Source: Eubacteriales bacterium mix99 (GTDB taxonomy: Bacteria; Bacillota; Clostridia; Caldicoprobacterales; DTU083). From it: a stretch of 64,000 nucleotides of DNA. Positions within the stretch are counted from its first letter, which is position 1. Each line of letters opens with the position of its first letter. Both the position numbers and the translations under genes were made by a program. The stretch lies in contig CP121690.1 in assembly GCA_038396605.1 (NCBI GenBank), forward strand, positions 2,078,500-2,142,499, written 5' to 3'. This document shows positions 15,641 through 25,730 of this stretch, piece by piece. A model generated the notes under the pieces. The model made no database searches. It was not told the origin of the DNA and saw only the letters and a program-made list of their open reading frames with translations.

Positions 15641-18241
15641 TCATACATTTTGATCTGCCCTGGAATTAGGCAAACTGCAAACCGTAGAGGCGTTTTCGTT
15701 AGGCTCCAACTCCAGGGCAAATGCTTCCGGAGTTTCATTGCAGGCTTCCAGCTTCACTTCTTTTTTCTCGCCAGGATAAAGTTTAAAGTAGTTATCGCTG
15801 TAATGTACCCTGTCATCACTGGTTTTCAGACAGATGATCGGTACATAGCAATCCGCGGATACGTTAATAACGAGATCTTCTCCCTCATTATCTAATTTTT
15901 CCAGCTGAATATTTGCTTTTGGAAAGATATAATCCCGGTAATAAGCACGCAGACTGTCTGCCATTTCAAATCCAGTCCCTGGTGCCTTGGCGAAGAGGAA
16001 TCCTTTTTTCAGATCCCCCTTCGCCTCAAAAGCAAACTGCTGCCAGGAATGCGCTTTTGCTTCCAGTCTACGAACTATAACATGAGAGGTGTTCCCATAG
16101 AAATCCATGTATCCACAGGTAATTACCAGGTCGGTATTTTCAGGCGTTTCGTTGATTACCGTAACCTGTGCATCGTATTTCCTGGCTCGTATAATGAGCT
16201 TCCTCGTTGCAAAAGCACGTTTTAAAAAATAAAAGGAGATTTTTCTGGTAAGATAATAATCAATGATCGTCCAACCGGTTTCCGGCCAGCAATCGTTGTA
16301 CATCCAAATGAGGTTTCCGGAACCATAGGGCTTTTGGCGCATGGCTTCTGCCATTTCTGAATAAAGGCAACCTTGCATAACACCGCTATAAAGCAGATAT
16401 GCCCTTTCATCCAGCCCTGAAAAGTTGATGAGGTGACGATTGATGGCACCATCGATACTCCTCCGCTTACGCTCAAATTCCCCGTGATGAATCCAACTTG
16501 GGTTTCGAAATGACATTTCCTGCCCATCCAGATATCGCCGTACTGTACTTTCCATCTGTGCGCCAAAAAAACCGTATTCACTGGAAAACCTGGCAGGCAT
16601 CCTATCAAAGGCTTCCAGCTCATATGTATATCGAAACCGGGTCTCTTTTTTGCGACCAAGACAAGTCCAGGCATGCACGTCACCATCGTCTGTCTGATTG
16701 GCTACCGTTCCAAAATAAGGAGAGGATGGCATATAGGGAATTTGCGGGCTGTTTCTGTGAACTGCTTCCGGCTGAACATAATTAAATATTTTTTCTCCAT
16801 AAAAGCGATCCGGAGCAACCAACTCCGGGAACCAGTCTGTATAGGACTCATGGATCTCATTATTACCGGTCCACACGGCCATGCAGGGATAATGAGCAAG
16901 ACGTTTCGTCTGATATTCCGCTTCTCGCTGTGCTTCGAACAAAAAGCCATTATCCTGATCAGGATAAAATCCACAAGCATACATAAAATCATGCATCAAT
17001 AGAATACCATTTTCTGAACAGTATTCATAAAAACAATCCGGCTCATAAGTCCCCCCGCCCCATATACGAAACATGTTGAACCCTGCTGCCCTGGCTTCGT
17101 TTACCAGAATACGGTAACTGGAATCCGGTGTTCGTAGATAAATAGAATCTGTAGGAACCCAGTTCCCTCCTTTGCAAAATATACGCACACCGTTGACCTT
17201 AATGAAAAAATTTCTCGTACCGTCCGTCCTTTTGGAATGATCAATTTCTATTGTGCGGATACCGACTTTTTTTGTTCGATCCTCATTGATGAATCCCCGG
17301 CAGATACAACGGGCATTCAACTCATAAAGACATGGATCTCCATAGCCGTTTGGCCACCAAAGACTGACATCCGGAATCTTCGTAATTTCCCGAACAAAAT
17401 TCCATCCTCCCACCAAGAGTAGCTGCTTCTTTCCTGTAAGCACTGTCTTTCCATCTCTTGACAGCTCATATTCCAATACTGCCTCTTCCGAAGAAGTCAT
17501 ACAGGTTTTATCCAGCTCAAAATATAATTCCACCAAGGCGGTTCCGTTTTCCAACGATAAGGTATCCAACCGGGATTCCGAAATCCTGGCACCGCTGAAT
17601 CCTTCGAGATAAATGGAACGCCCTATGCCGCAGGTTGGGACAGGCTGACACCAGTCCCATCCATAAGTATATTGTGGTTTGCGTACATAAATTCGTTGAT
17701 TACAGATCGAATCGTTACCGCCACAGTAAAAAGAAATGGAATCCCTTGGATAATGATCTTCCATACCGGATGTGAGACGAATTATGATAGTGTTTTTTCC
17801 CATCTTTAGAAATCGCTTTACGTCTTCATAAAAGGGACAAAAAGCATTGGTGTGGTGGGCTACCGGTCTGCCGTTTAAAATAATATCTGCTTTAAAATCC
17901 AGTACTTCAATGAACAGCCGGATCACATCCTGCTGAAGCAACTCTTTTGGAACTTCGAAGTCCTTAATAAACCACTAGGACAAGTCCCTGACCCATAAAC
18001 ATTTTTTTGTATTCTGCCTTAAAAATGGTTCTTCAAGGATTCCATTTTCAATTAAAGGAGTGATAACATCACATGGAATCATAGCCTTCATGAAACCCGT
18101 CTTGGAAGGAAAGGCATTTGGCTCCTGATAGACAGTAAATTGCCCTTCTGGCTTTTCCAGGACTTCCATAAACCGTTCCGGACCAACATCCAAAAATTCG
18201 GCCCGAAGTTTCCATTCCCCGCCTAATGATAGTTTATACAA
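15641..18241 (-). pseudogene. GH2 beta-mannosidase-like enzyme interrupted by an in-frame TAG
   Basis: The frame from 18241 reads 88 codons, meets TAG at 17977-17975, and continues in the same frame for another 777 codons without further interruption (…CLWVRDLS, stop, WFIKDFEVP…). The product would be about 866 residues, normal for a GH2 beta-mannosidase. It has the sugar-binding domain, RIWGGGTYEPDCFYEYC, the acid/base site WTGNNE and the nucleophile site FSSEYGF. A single change of TGG (Trp) to TAG is the simplest explanation, as SWWF would fit the family. TAG is used as a normal stop by other genes here (for example at 9672 and 36447), so recoding is unlikely. A downstream restart could still make an N-truncated protein. 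Confidence 0.85.
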
Positions 18242-18285
18242 ATGCAGATCCCCTTTTCTTATTAATGATTAATACGAATAAATGC

Positions 18286-18322
18286 AGGAAGCAGAAAAGA
18301 AATCATCACTTTTCTGCTTCCT
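18286..18322 (-). terminator. Intercistronic stem-loop after the binding-protein gene
   Basis: AGGAAGCAGAAAAG pairs with CTTTTCTGCTTCCT (14 bp) between the binding-protein and GH2 genes. There is no T run after the stem on the minus strand, so it more likely stabilises the upstream mRNA or attenuates partly, as is common behind binding-protein genes. Confidence 0.5.
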
Positions 18323-18345
18323 ACCCAGGAATAACAGGAAGCCCT

Positions 18346-20013
18346 TTACTTCTGGTTGACTTTATTACTCATATAGTCTTCCATTTTCTCCTTTTCTGCA
18401 TTGTAAACTTTTTGAGCTTCTTCAAGAACATCCTGCAGGCCAAGCGAATCCAATGTGGCGATGTAATTGTCCCATTTCTTGATTGATTCTGTGCCAGCGA
18501 TAACACCCCACATATAGCGGTTTTTTTCGTCTTCAATATCAGTCCGGCAATCGACCCATTCTGTAAGGGAAGCAGGATTCTTCCATTCTATCAGCTGAGC
18601 GGCACGATCGCGGCTATTTTCACCAGATTTTTTAAAAAGTGCTTTGGTTTCGGGCGTATTGCTGATTAACCCTTCATCTTTTCTGTTAAACAGGTTATGG
18701 AATAGATTGAGTCCTATGTTCTTTGTATTGTTTTCTTCCGATTCGGGCCCAATGACTGGCTGGTAAACACCATCCTTATCAAAGGTATAGTCTTCGCCTT
18801 CCACTCCATATCTTCTCTCAATGTAATTGTCAAGGCTGCACATATCATCATATATGGCATATAACCTTTCAGGATCAGTGGCCGCTTTCGTAATGCCAAA
18901 ATAGCACCAGGCCGAGCTGGTAGCAGGATCTTCCTGCGGATTTCCGTTCTTTCCTTTTACCATATCAATGGGAACCCATTTGGCATTCGGATTGCTGTCA
19001 TAGAAACTGATCATCGTCTGGGAATCCGGATTATTGTAAGCACACCAGTTGTATGTAACACCAAATCCACCATTTGCCATTTCCTCATCACGGTCGGTTG
19101 TTTGAGTAATGTTGGGAGTAATATATCCCTTATCATATAGTTTTGCGACTTCAGCTAACCATTTCTTTGTATTTCCATGGGAAGGGCCATAAATAACCTT
19201 GCCCTGATCATCTACAGAAAAGCGGTCATAATGAGTATAGTCATAGCCTTGAATCCATGGCCAGAAGGAACGGAAATCATTGCCAGCGCCGCCTAAACCA
19301 TAGGTGTCTTTCTTTCCATTTCCGTCTGGGTCATCCTCCGTAAAAGCACGCATAACCTCCTCCAAATCCTGAATGGTGGTCGGTACTTTCAGATTTAGAT
19401 TATCCAGCCAATCCTGGCGAATCCAAAGGCATTCGCAGGAAGGCTCAGCTACATCGCCGGGGATACGATAGATAGCGCCATCATCTTCCGTGGCATAAAA
19501 TAAGGTTTTAGGGTCCATTTTGTTGTAATAGTCCCGGATATTCGTATACTTATTCAGATATTTCGAGACATCCACAAGCAAATCTGCATCTCTCCACTGC
19601 AAGAATTCATTGTCCATGCCCCACCACCACATGATATCAGGCATATCATGCCCAGCCATGAGAAGACTGACCTTGGACTGGCCATCCGTCCAACCCGGTA
19701 ATACAACCAGGTTAATATTAACATTATACTTTTTTTCCAGCATTTTTTCGACCCGGCTGTCAGATTGGGTAAAGCCAGTCATGACGGCAATGGAAACATC
19801 CATAGGTTCCTTATAGGATATAGGATCCACTTTCTTATTGGATGAGACAGTATCATTGCTTTTGGATTCTGTATCAGATACTTTCCCATTTCCTGTTTTC
19901 GAAGACGACTTGCTTTGGGGAGAACCTTTCCTGTCTCCATTGCAGCTTGCAAATAAACTGCAAAGTACAGTTACCAACAGGATACTAAGCGTTTTATTCC
20001 AGCAACTTTTCAT
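18346..20013 (-). CDS. Oligosaccharide ABC transporter substrate-binding lipoprotein (LplA-like)
   Basis: This 555-residue lipoprotein has a signal peptide with lipobox LFASC (Cys24) and then a Ser/Lys/Asp-rich linker. The mature protein matches the large extracellular solute-binding proteins of LplA type (VSIAVMTGFTQSDSRVEKML, LLMAGHDMPDIMWWWGMDN, GGAGNDFRSFWPWIQGYDY). Such proteins capture oligosaccharides for the LplB/LplC permease pair encoded immediately upstream; the ATPase is normally a shared MsmX-type protein encoded elsewhere. Nearby GH31, GH2 and GH3 enzymes suggest a xylose- or mannose-containing beta-glucan fragment as ligand, but this is inference. Confidence 0.92.
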   Translation of the reverse strand: MKSCWNKTLSILLVTVLCSLFASCNGDRKGSPQSKSSSKTGNGKVSDTESKSNDTVSSNKKVDPISYKEPMDVSIAVMTGFTQSDSRVEKMLEKKYNVNINLVVLPGWTDGQSKVSLLMAGHDMPDIMWWWGMDNEFLQWRDADLLVDVSKYLNKYTNIRDYYNKMDPKTLFYATEDDGAIYRIPGDVAEPSCECLWIRQDWLDNLNLKVPTTIQDLEEVMRAFTEDDPDGNGKKDTYGLGGAGNDFRSFWPWIQGYDYTHYDRFSVDDQGKVIYGPSHGNTKKWLAEVAKLYDKGYITPNITQTTDRDEEMANGGFGVTYNWCAYNNPDSQTMISFYDSNPNAKWVPIDMVKGKNGNPQEDPATSSAWCYFGITKAATDPERLYAIYDDMCSLDNYIERRYGVEGEDYTFDKDGVYQPVIGPESEENNTKNIGLNLFHNLFNRKDEGLISNTPETKALFKKSGENSRDRAAQLIEWKNPASLTEWVDCRTDIEDEKNRYMWGVIAGTESIKKWDNYIATLDSLGLQDVLEEAQKVYNAEKEKMEDYMSNKVNQK

Positions 20014-20119
20014 ACTGATTTTCCTCCTTTATTATAATTGTTTTATTATTTTGGATTGCCTGCTTTTCAGCATATGACACCAAATTTCTTAGACTGACTT
20101 ATCCATAAACTGCAGCCTG

Positions 20120-21040
20120 TTATCCCTTTACACTGCCGATCATGACACCTTTGACAAAGTACTTTTGTGCAAATGGATATACTATCAGGATAGGAATCGT
20201 AGCTACAGCGATGGAAGCTGCTTTGATTGTTTCAGCGTTCGTATTGGATTGCGCCCGCACGTTTACGCCAGACGCCTGCATAGCCTGCTGGGTATTCGTC
20301 AGCATATTACGGAGCACTGCCTGCATTGACCATTTATCCGTGCTTTTAATATAGAGAACTGTTGAAAAATAGTCATTCCAATACATCACCGCTGTAAACA
20401 AGGCAATCGTCGCAATAGTAGCTTTGGATAGCGGGATGATAATTCGAAAGAAAATATGGACATCATTGGCACCGTCAATTCTTGCGGATTCTTCCAGACT
20501 GTCTGGAATAGACTGAAAAAAGCTTTTCATAATAATACAGTTATATGCACTCATCAGAAGAGGAAGAATCAAAGACCAACGACTGTCATAAAGATTTAGA
20601 TTTCGGATAAGCAAATAATTAGGAATCATCCCTGCATTAAAAATCATGGTAAACAAAATAATCATCATCAATATCTTCCTGCCGCGAAGTCTGGGCTTAC
20701 TGAGAGGATATGCCGTCATGGCGGTCAGCAATGTCCCGAGCACAGTGCCAACAACAGTGACGAGTAATGTAGTACTGAAACCTGTGTAGATATCAGGATT
20801 CTTGAATACGGAATGATAGGTATCCAAATTGAATCCTTTTGGCCATAAGAAAGCCCCGCCTTTCAGTGCTTCTTCCATGCTGCTTAAGGATAGCATCACC
20901 ACATGCCAAAAAGGATAAATCATTATGAGGCACAGCACTGTAAAGAAAATATAATTGAATACTGCAAATGCCTTTTCACTGGGTGAGGGTTGTATACTGT
21001 TCGTTCTTTTAACGATATCCGTCGTTTCTCTTTTTACCAT
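20120..21040 (-). CDS. Carbohydrate ABC transporter permease (LplC-like)
   Basis: This 306-residue integral membrane protein of the binding-protein-dependent permease family has six predicted helices. It carries the conserved C-terminal-side loop (EESARIDGANDVHIFFRIIIPLS) that docks the ATPase, and the family ending YFVKGVMIGSVKG. GGAGGG lies about nine bases before the ATG. It pairs with the LplB-like permease 15 bases upstream and lies before the binding-protein gene in one operon. Confidence 0.94.
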   Translation of the reverse strand: MVKRETTDIVKRTNSIQPSPSEKAFAVFNYIFFTVLCLIMIYPFWHVVMLSLSSMEEALKGGAFLWPKGFNLDTYHSVFKNPDIYTGFSTTLLVTVVGTVLGTLLTAMTAYPLSKPRLRGRKILMMIILFTMIFNAGMIPNYLLIRNLNLYDSRWSLILPLLMSAYNCIIMKSFFQSIPDSLEESARIDGANDVHIFFRIIIPLSKATIATIALFTAVMYWNDYFSTVLYIKSTDKWSMQAVLRNMLTNTQQAMQASGVNVRAQSNTNAETIKAASIAVATIPILIVYPFAQKYFVKGVMIGSVKG

Positions 21041-21055
21041 ACCTATTTTCCCTCC

Positions 21056-22009
21056 TTACCAAATACCCTCGTTACCGGATTTTTTCGCAGTGTAATTTAC
21101 ACTGACGATCATAATCAATGCAGCAACAGACTTGAACATTCCTGCTGCGGTGGTAAAGGAATAGTCTGTTTTCTGAATGCCCATACGATAAACATAAGTG
21201 TCAATAATGTCAGAAACGTCATAAACCAATGCTGAATAAAGCATGAAGATTTGATCAAAACCAGCATTGAGAATATTGTTGCAATTCATAATCAGCATGA
21301 TAATTACGGTAGGCATAATAGCTGGAATGGTAATGCGAAGGAGCTGTTGAAACCGCCCTGCGCCATCTATATAAGCTGCTTCGTATAGTTGAGTATCCAC
21401 TCCGGAAAGAGCTGCAAAATAAATAATTGTTCCCCATCCCATATTCTTGTATACATCAGTTATGACCAACATAGGAACAAAAGCGACTTTACTGGTAAGC
21501 ACCTGCATATTTCGACCAGTAATTTTTTTGATAAGGTGGGTGATCACTCCGGTGGAAGGATCCAGGAAATTCATGATGATTCCGGCCAATACAACCCATG
21601 AAACAAAATACGGTAAATAAAGCAGGGTTTGGGAAATTTTTTTGAAATGCAGACTTCTCATTTCATTCATCATCAAAGCCAGTATAATTGGAATTGGAAA
21701 CCCAATTAACATTTTCCATAGACTGATGGAAATAGTGTTTCTTAATACTTTGAGGAAGGAAGGTTTGGAAAATAATTTCCTAAACTGGTCGAAACCTACC
21801 CATGTACTTTTTTCAGGAGCAAACGGATTATAGTCCATAAACGCAATCCGCAGATCGATCATGGGTATGTACTTAAAAATAAGAAAGAATGATATACCCG
21901 GAAGTAAAAGAAGGTATAGCCACTTGTCCCGGATAACGTCCCGAATGAACTTTTTTTGCCTTAGTGGGCGGGGGAGAATCCTTTGCTTTTTTTTCACAAG
22001 CGCATTCAT
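21056..22009 (-). CDS. Sugar ABC transporter permease (LplB-like)
   Basis: This 317-residue permease begins with a basic cytoplasmic stretch and has six helices and the ATPase-docking loop (LYEAAYIDGAGRFQQLLRITIP). The segment IPMIDLRIAFMDYNPF is typical of the LplB group. GGAGG lies ten bases before the ATG. It follows the GH31 gene on the same strand after a 180-base gap that contains a hairpin. Confidence 0.94.
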   Translation of the reverse strand: MNALVKKKQRILPRPLRQKKFIRDVIRDKWLYLLLLPGISFFLIFKYIPMIDLRIAFMDYNPFAPEKSTWVGFDQFRKLFSKPSFLKVLRNTISISLWKMLIGFPIPIILALMMNEMRSLHFKKISQTLLYLPYFVSWVVLAGIIMNFLDPSTGVITHLIKKITGRNMQVLTSKVAFVPMLVITDVYKNMGWGTIIYFAALSGVDTQLYEAAYIDGAGRFQQLLRITIPAIMPTVIIMLIMNCNNILNAGFDQIFMLYSALVYDVSDIIDTYVYRMGIQKTDYSFTTAAGMFKSVAALIMIVSVNYTAKKSGNEGIW

Positions 22010-22189
22010 CGTATCAAAACCTCCTATATATTTATTAAAATTCTTTCATTCCACATTTCATGATTTTTCTGCTTTTTTATCTCACCTGAGTTTATATTAA
22101 GAATCTTCTTCTAATGGAATCACATATAATGCATTGCGTAATATCCATATGCGGCCTGTCTCCAGGCTGCATATGGATCCAGACAGGAA
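22010..22189. other. Gap between GH31 and the transporter genes
   Basis: Besides the hairpin at 22143-22178, this 180-base AT-rich stretch has no coding potential and no convincing promoter. The first half (22030-22120) may hold an untranslated leader for the transporter genes. Confidence 0.4.
22143..22178 (-). terminator. Stem-loop between GH31 and LplB genes
   Basis: ATCCATATGC and GCATATGGAT form the outer stem, with GCCTG/CAGGC inside around a four-base loop. It lacks a T tail, so it is probably an attenuating or stabilising element that sets different levels of the enzyme and transporter transcripts. Confidence 0.5.
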
Positions 22190-24466
22190 TTACGACAAAA
22201 GCACGACAGCTTCCGCCGCTTCCTTGTCAATCGGCGCTGTCCCGGTCTGTCCCTTCCGGGACACCCGGACCGTGCCGCCTGGACATTTGCCTTCGAAACG
22301 GACCATAACCCTGTTGCCGTCTGAGTTTGCGTGTACGGTGCACATATAATCCCCTCTGCTGTCATACAGGTTGGCCCTTGCATCCGCTTCCGGTTCGTAG
22401 ATATGAAAGAGCATGGGAGTGGAACAGTCATACGTGGTACCTTTGTCCGCTTCCGATTCCTCCAGCATGGCAAGAATACTGTTTGGCCGGACCCACAGGG
22501 GAAGGCTGAAATAATCGTAGGTTCTCCTGATATAACGTCCACCGCGGATCGTCTCGTTGGTCAGCAGATGAGTGAATCTTCCTTCCGGCAGATATACTTC
22601 CGAAGAACCGCTTTGGTTGAAAATCGGTGCTACAACAATGCTTTCTCCCAGCATATACTGCCTTTCCAGATAAGCGCACGCTGTATCGTCCGTGTATTCC
22701 ATCACCATGGGCCGCATAACCGGGATGCCGGTTTGGGAAGTTTCACATGCTGCGCTGTAGATATAAGGCATAAGCTTCATTTTTAAGTTTACGAAATACC
22801 TCAATACATCGACGGATTCTTCGTCAAACAGCCAGGGCACGCGATAGGACGAACTGCCGTGCAGCCGGGAATGGGTGGACAATAATCCGAACGCCACCCA
22901 ACGCTTGTACAGGTCTGCCGTGGCGGTGTTTTCAAAGCCGCCGATATCATGGCTCCAGTAGCCGAAGCCTCCCAGGACCAGGGACAACCCTCCGCGAAGA
23001 CATTCCGCCATGGATTCGTAGGTGGCTTCGCAGTCCCCGCTCCAATGAACCGGATACTTCTGGGAACCTGCCGTTGCACTTCTTGCGAACAATACGGCTT
23101 CCTGCGGTCCCCTGCATTCCTGCAGAAGTTCAAAGACGGCCTTGTTGTAAAGATAAGTATAGTAATTATGCATTTTAGCGGGATCGGAATGGTCACTGTA
23201 GCACACGTCCAGCGGGATTCTTTCGCCGAAGTCTGTTTTGAAACAGTCCACCCCCTGCTGAAGAAGCTTCCGGAGATATCCCTTATACCAGCTTACAGCA
23301 TCGGGATTTGTAAAATCCACAATCGCCATTCCCGGCTGCCACATATCCCATTGCCAGACACTTCCATCCGCCTTTTTCAGCAGATATCCGTTCTCTTTTC
23401 CCTCCTGGAACAACGGAGACTTCTGGCCGATATACGGATTGATCCAGACGCATATTTTCAGCCCCCTTTCCTTTAAACGGGCAAGCATGGATTCGGCATG
23501 GGGGAACTTATCCGGGTCCCAGCGAAAATTGCACCATTCGTATTCCTTCATCCAGAAACAGTCAAAATGAAAGACGGAAATCGGGATACCGCGTTTTTCC
23601 ATGCCATCGAGGAAATGGGTGACAGTTTCTTCGTTATAGTCAGTGGTAAAGGAGGTGGACAGCCACAGGCCGAAGCTCCATGCGGGAGGAAGCGCAGGCT
23701 TTCCGGTCATATCCGTATAGTTGATCAGGACCTGCTTCAGGCTGTCTCCGGCGATCATGAAGTAATTCAGCTCTTCGCCGCCTACGCTGAACTGGGTTTT
23801 TGAGACCGATTCCGATCCGATTTCCAACGAGATTTTTCCGGTGTGGCGGATAAAAACCCCATATTTTCTGTTGGAAACGTAAAAAGGGATGTTCTTATAT
23901 GCCTGTTCGGAGGAAGTGCCTCCATCTGCGTTCCAGATGTCCACCGACTGGCCGTTTTTCACGAAATTGGAAAAGCGTTCCCCCAGGCCATACAGGCATT
24001 CGCTGACGGACAGGTTCAGGCGCTCCCGGATATAGGGCTTCTGATCCACCGTCAGATAAGCGAGTTGTTTGGTATCGGACAGGGTGAGGAGATTTTCACC
24101 GTAAAAATAGCAGATACGGAAAGGATCCTTTTCCACCTGGGCGGTCAGGCTGCCGGAAGTGATGGTCAGCTTCTTTTTATCCTGGACAACTGTCAGATGC
24201 AGATCTTCTGCATGGAGCTCGAATTCCGGCCCGCGTTTCATCGTGCCCCTGAAGTGATACGCCTTTATGCCAAGCACATCAATATGTGGGGAAGTAAATT
24301 CAATGGTCAGCAGCGGGCCGGTGAGAGTCTGCCCCCTGTGGGATATTTTTGCCGGGGAAACATACACAATTACGCGATTTTGCATAATGGCCACATCCGT
24401 AACCGCAGCTGCGCCATAACATTTTACGTTGTCTTTTAAGAGCCAGTGTCCATTGGTGAATTTCAA
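22190..24466 (-). CDS. yicI: GH31 alpha-xylosidase (YicI-like)
   Basis: This 758-residue enzyme should release alpha-linked xylose from the non-reducing end of isoprimeverose-type units of xyloglucan oligosaccharides. It has the N-terminal beta domain, the (beta/alpha)8 barrel with nucleophile Asp412 in CFKTDFGERIP (the YicI hallmark, Asp416 in E. coli), and the acid/base region WSGDCEATYESMAECLRGGL. Length and start (MKFTNGHWLLKDNV) match YicI closely. No signal peptide is present, so it acts in the cytoplasm. It heads the minus-strand operon and is divergent from an AraC gene. A TATAAT lies at 24507-24502 without a good -35, consistent with activator control. Confidence 0.94.
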   Translation of the reverse strand: MKFTNGHWLLKDNVKCYGAAAVTDVAIMQNRVIVYVSPAKISHRGQTLTGPLLTIEFTSPHIDVLGIKAYHFRGTMKRGPEFELHAEDLHLTVVQDKKKLTITSGSLTAQVEKDPFRICYFYGENLLTLSDTKQLAYLTVDQKPYIRERLNLSVSECLYGLGERFSNFVKNGQSVDIWNADGGTSSEQAYKNIPFYVSNRKYGVFIRHTGKISLEIGSESVSKTQFSVGGEELNYFMIAGDSLKQVLINYTDMTGKPALPPAWSFGLWLSTSFTTDYNEETVTHFLDGMEKRGIPISVFHFDCFWMKEYEWCNFRWDPDKFPHAESMLARLKERGLKICVWINPYIGQKSPLFQEGKENGYLLKKADGSVWQWDMWQPGMAIVDFTNPDAVSWYKGYLRKLLQQGVDCFKTDFGERIPLDVCYSDHSDPAKMHNYYTYLYNKAVFELLQECRGPQEAVLFARSATAGSQKYPVHWSGDCEATYESMAECLRGGLSLVLGGFGYWSHDIGGFENTATADLYKRWVAFGLLSTHSRLHGSSSYRVPWLFDEESVDVLRYFVNLKMKLMPYIYSAACETSQTGIPVMRPMVMEYTDDTACAYLERQYMLGESIVVAPIFNQSGSSEVYLPEGRFTHLLTNETIRGGRYIRRTYDYFSLPLWVRPNSILAMLEESEADKGTTYDCSTPMLFHIYEPEADARANLYDSRGDYMCTVHANSDGNRVMVRFEGKCPGGTVRVSRKGQTGTAPIDKEAAEAVVLLS

Positions 24467-24594
24467 CGAAAGACCTCCCTGAAAATTTTATCATATTACT
24501 GATTATAAGTTTGCCCGGATGGAGATATTCTGTTGTTCCCGTTCCAATGGTATCGCCTGCCACATGAATATGCTTGCATTATTCCAATGTATTG

Positions 24595-24623
24595 TTGCAC
24601 TATTGCAATATTTTTTATACAAT
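24595..24623 (+). promoter_or_regulatory. Promoter of the AraC-type regulator
   Basis: TTGCAC (24595-24600), a 17-base spacer and TACAAT (24618-24623) precede the AraC gene by about 110 bases. The spacer contains the inverted sequence ATTGCAATA, a possible regulator contact. Confidence 0.6.
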
Positions 24624-24732
24624 ACATACAGAAAGCAGTTGATTTATAAACAAACCGGTCAGGAAACAATATGCTCAGGAAACAACGGATGTATTGTCTT
24701 AAGGGATAAAGAGACAGGAGTTGATTTTATCT

Positions 24733-25662
24733 ATGGTTGACAGGACGATGCGCGAAATGAGGACTCATGGGGGCAGGGACTTTCCCATAGCCACATATGA
24801 CTGGTACGGTCCGGATATCAGCGGAATGGTTTTGGAATGCCACTGGCATGACGAATGGGAGTTTTTTGCCATTTATGAGGGATGTACTGTCTTCTCGGTC
24901 AACGGGGAAAAGAAGCTGATGAAGGAAAACAATGTGATTTTTGTCCCCGGAAACAGTCTGCATACGGCCGTACCCTACAGGGACAGCAAATGCCGATACC
25001 GAAGCATTGTTTTTTCAATGCCTTTTCTTCAGGGACTGCTGGACGATGTTGTGCAGACAAAGTATATGGAGCCGTTATGCGCCAATCAGATGGGAGCCGG
25101 GATATTTCTGCCGGACAGTCCTCCGCCGGGGATGTGGCAGGGAGACCGGATTTATCCCTTGTTTCAGAAAACCTATCATACTTTGTGTAATCCGACCGGC
25201 CCCTATGAACTCCTCGCAAAGTCCTGTCTGTATGAACTGCTTGCTTATGTGGTGCTTTCAACAGATGCCGTCCGAAGGCCAAAACATGGCCAGGGCGCGG
25301 CCGGAGCGGCCCAAAGTGTGAAAAAGGCAATTATCTATATGAATGAAAATCTGTCGGATCCTATCACTGTGCCACAGCTTGCCGCCATGGCAAACATGAG
25401 TACGGGATATTTTGGAAAATCGTTCCGGCAGATGACATCTTATTCCCCGATTGAATACCTGGTGAATCTGCGATTGTCCAAAGCTTCCTGTCAGCTGTTG
25501 CATACCGATAAACAGATTCTGCAGATCGCCCTGGACGTTGGCTTCAATAACATCGGGTATTTCAATCGTTCCTTCAGGAAAAAGTATGGCTGTCCGCCCA
25601 ATCGGTATCGAAAATGCATGGGAACCCAAAATGGAATGCATTTGTCAGGGCAAATTATTTGA
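24733..25662 (+). CDS. AraC-family transcriptional regulator with cupin sensor domain
   Basis: This 309-residue regulator has an N-terminal cupin-like ligand domain (CHWHDEWEFFAIYEGCTVFS; NNVIFVPGNSLHTAVPY) and a C-terminal double helix-turn-helix (ENLSDPITVPQLAAMANMS, GYFGKSFRQMTSYSPIEYL, ILQIALDVGFNNIGYFNRSF). It is divergent from the GH31 gene with 266 bases between the starts, so it most likely activates the xyloglucan-type operon when a sugar is bound. The start at 24733 is the first ATG with an AGGAG upstream, although the spacing (12) is long. Confidence 0.9.
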   Translation: MVDRTMREMRTHGGRDFPIATYDWYGPDISGMVLECHWHDEWEFFAIYEGCTVFSVNGEKKLMKENNVIFVPGNSLHTAVPYRDSKCRYRSIVFSMPFLQGLLDDVVQTKYMEPLCANQMGAGIFLPDSPPPGMWQGDRIYPLFQKTYHTLCNPTGPYELLAKSCLYELLAYVVLSTDAVRRPKHGQGAAGAAQSVKKAIIYMNENLSDPITVPQLAAMANMSTGYFGKSFRQMTSYSPIEYLVNLRLSKASCQLLHTDKQILQIALDVGFNNIGYFNRSFRKKYGCPPNRYRKCMGTQNGMHLSGQII

Positions 25663-25687
25663 CGAACTGTTCAAAAGACGATAGAAT
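25659..25687 (+). promoter_or_regulatory. Promoter of the two-component operon
   Basis: TTGACG (25659-25664), 17 bases and TAGAAT (25682-25687). The -35 box overlaps the stop codon of the AraC gene, so the two-component operon has its own promoter. Confidence 0.65.
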
Positions 25688-25730
25688 AATTTAGTATAAG
25701 TGAATCAATGTGGAGGGGGGAGTGGGTACC

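Noticed and set aside
17975-17977. Recoded TAG (readthrough or pyrrolysine) in the GH2 gene
   Set aside because: TAG ends other genes nearby, no downstream recoding element is visible, and the site fits a Trp codon changed by one base.
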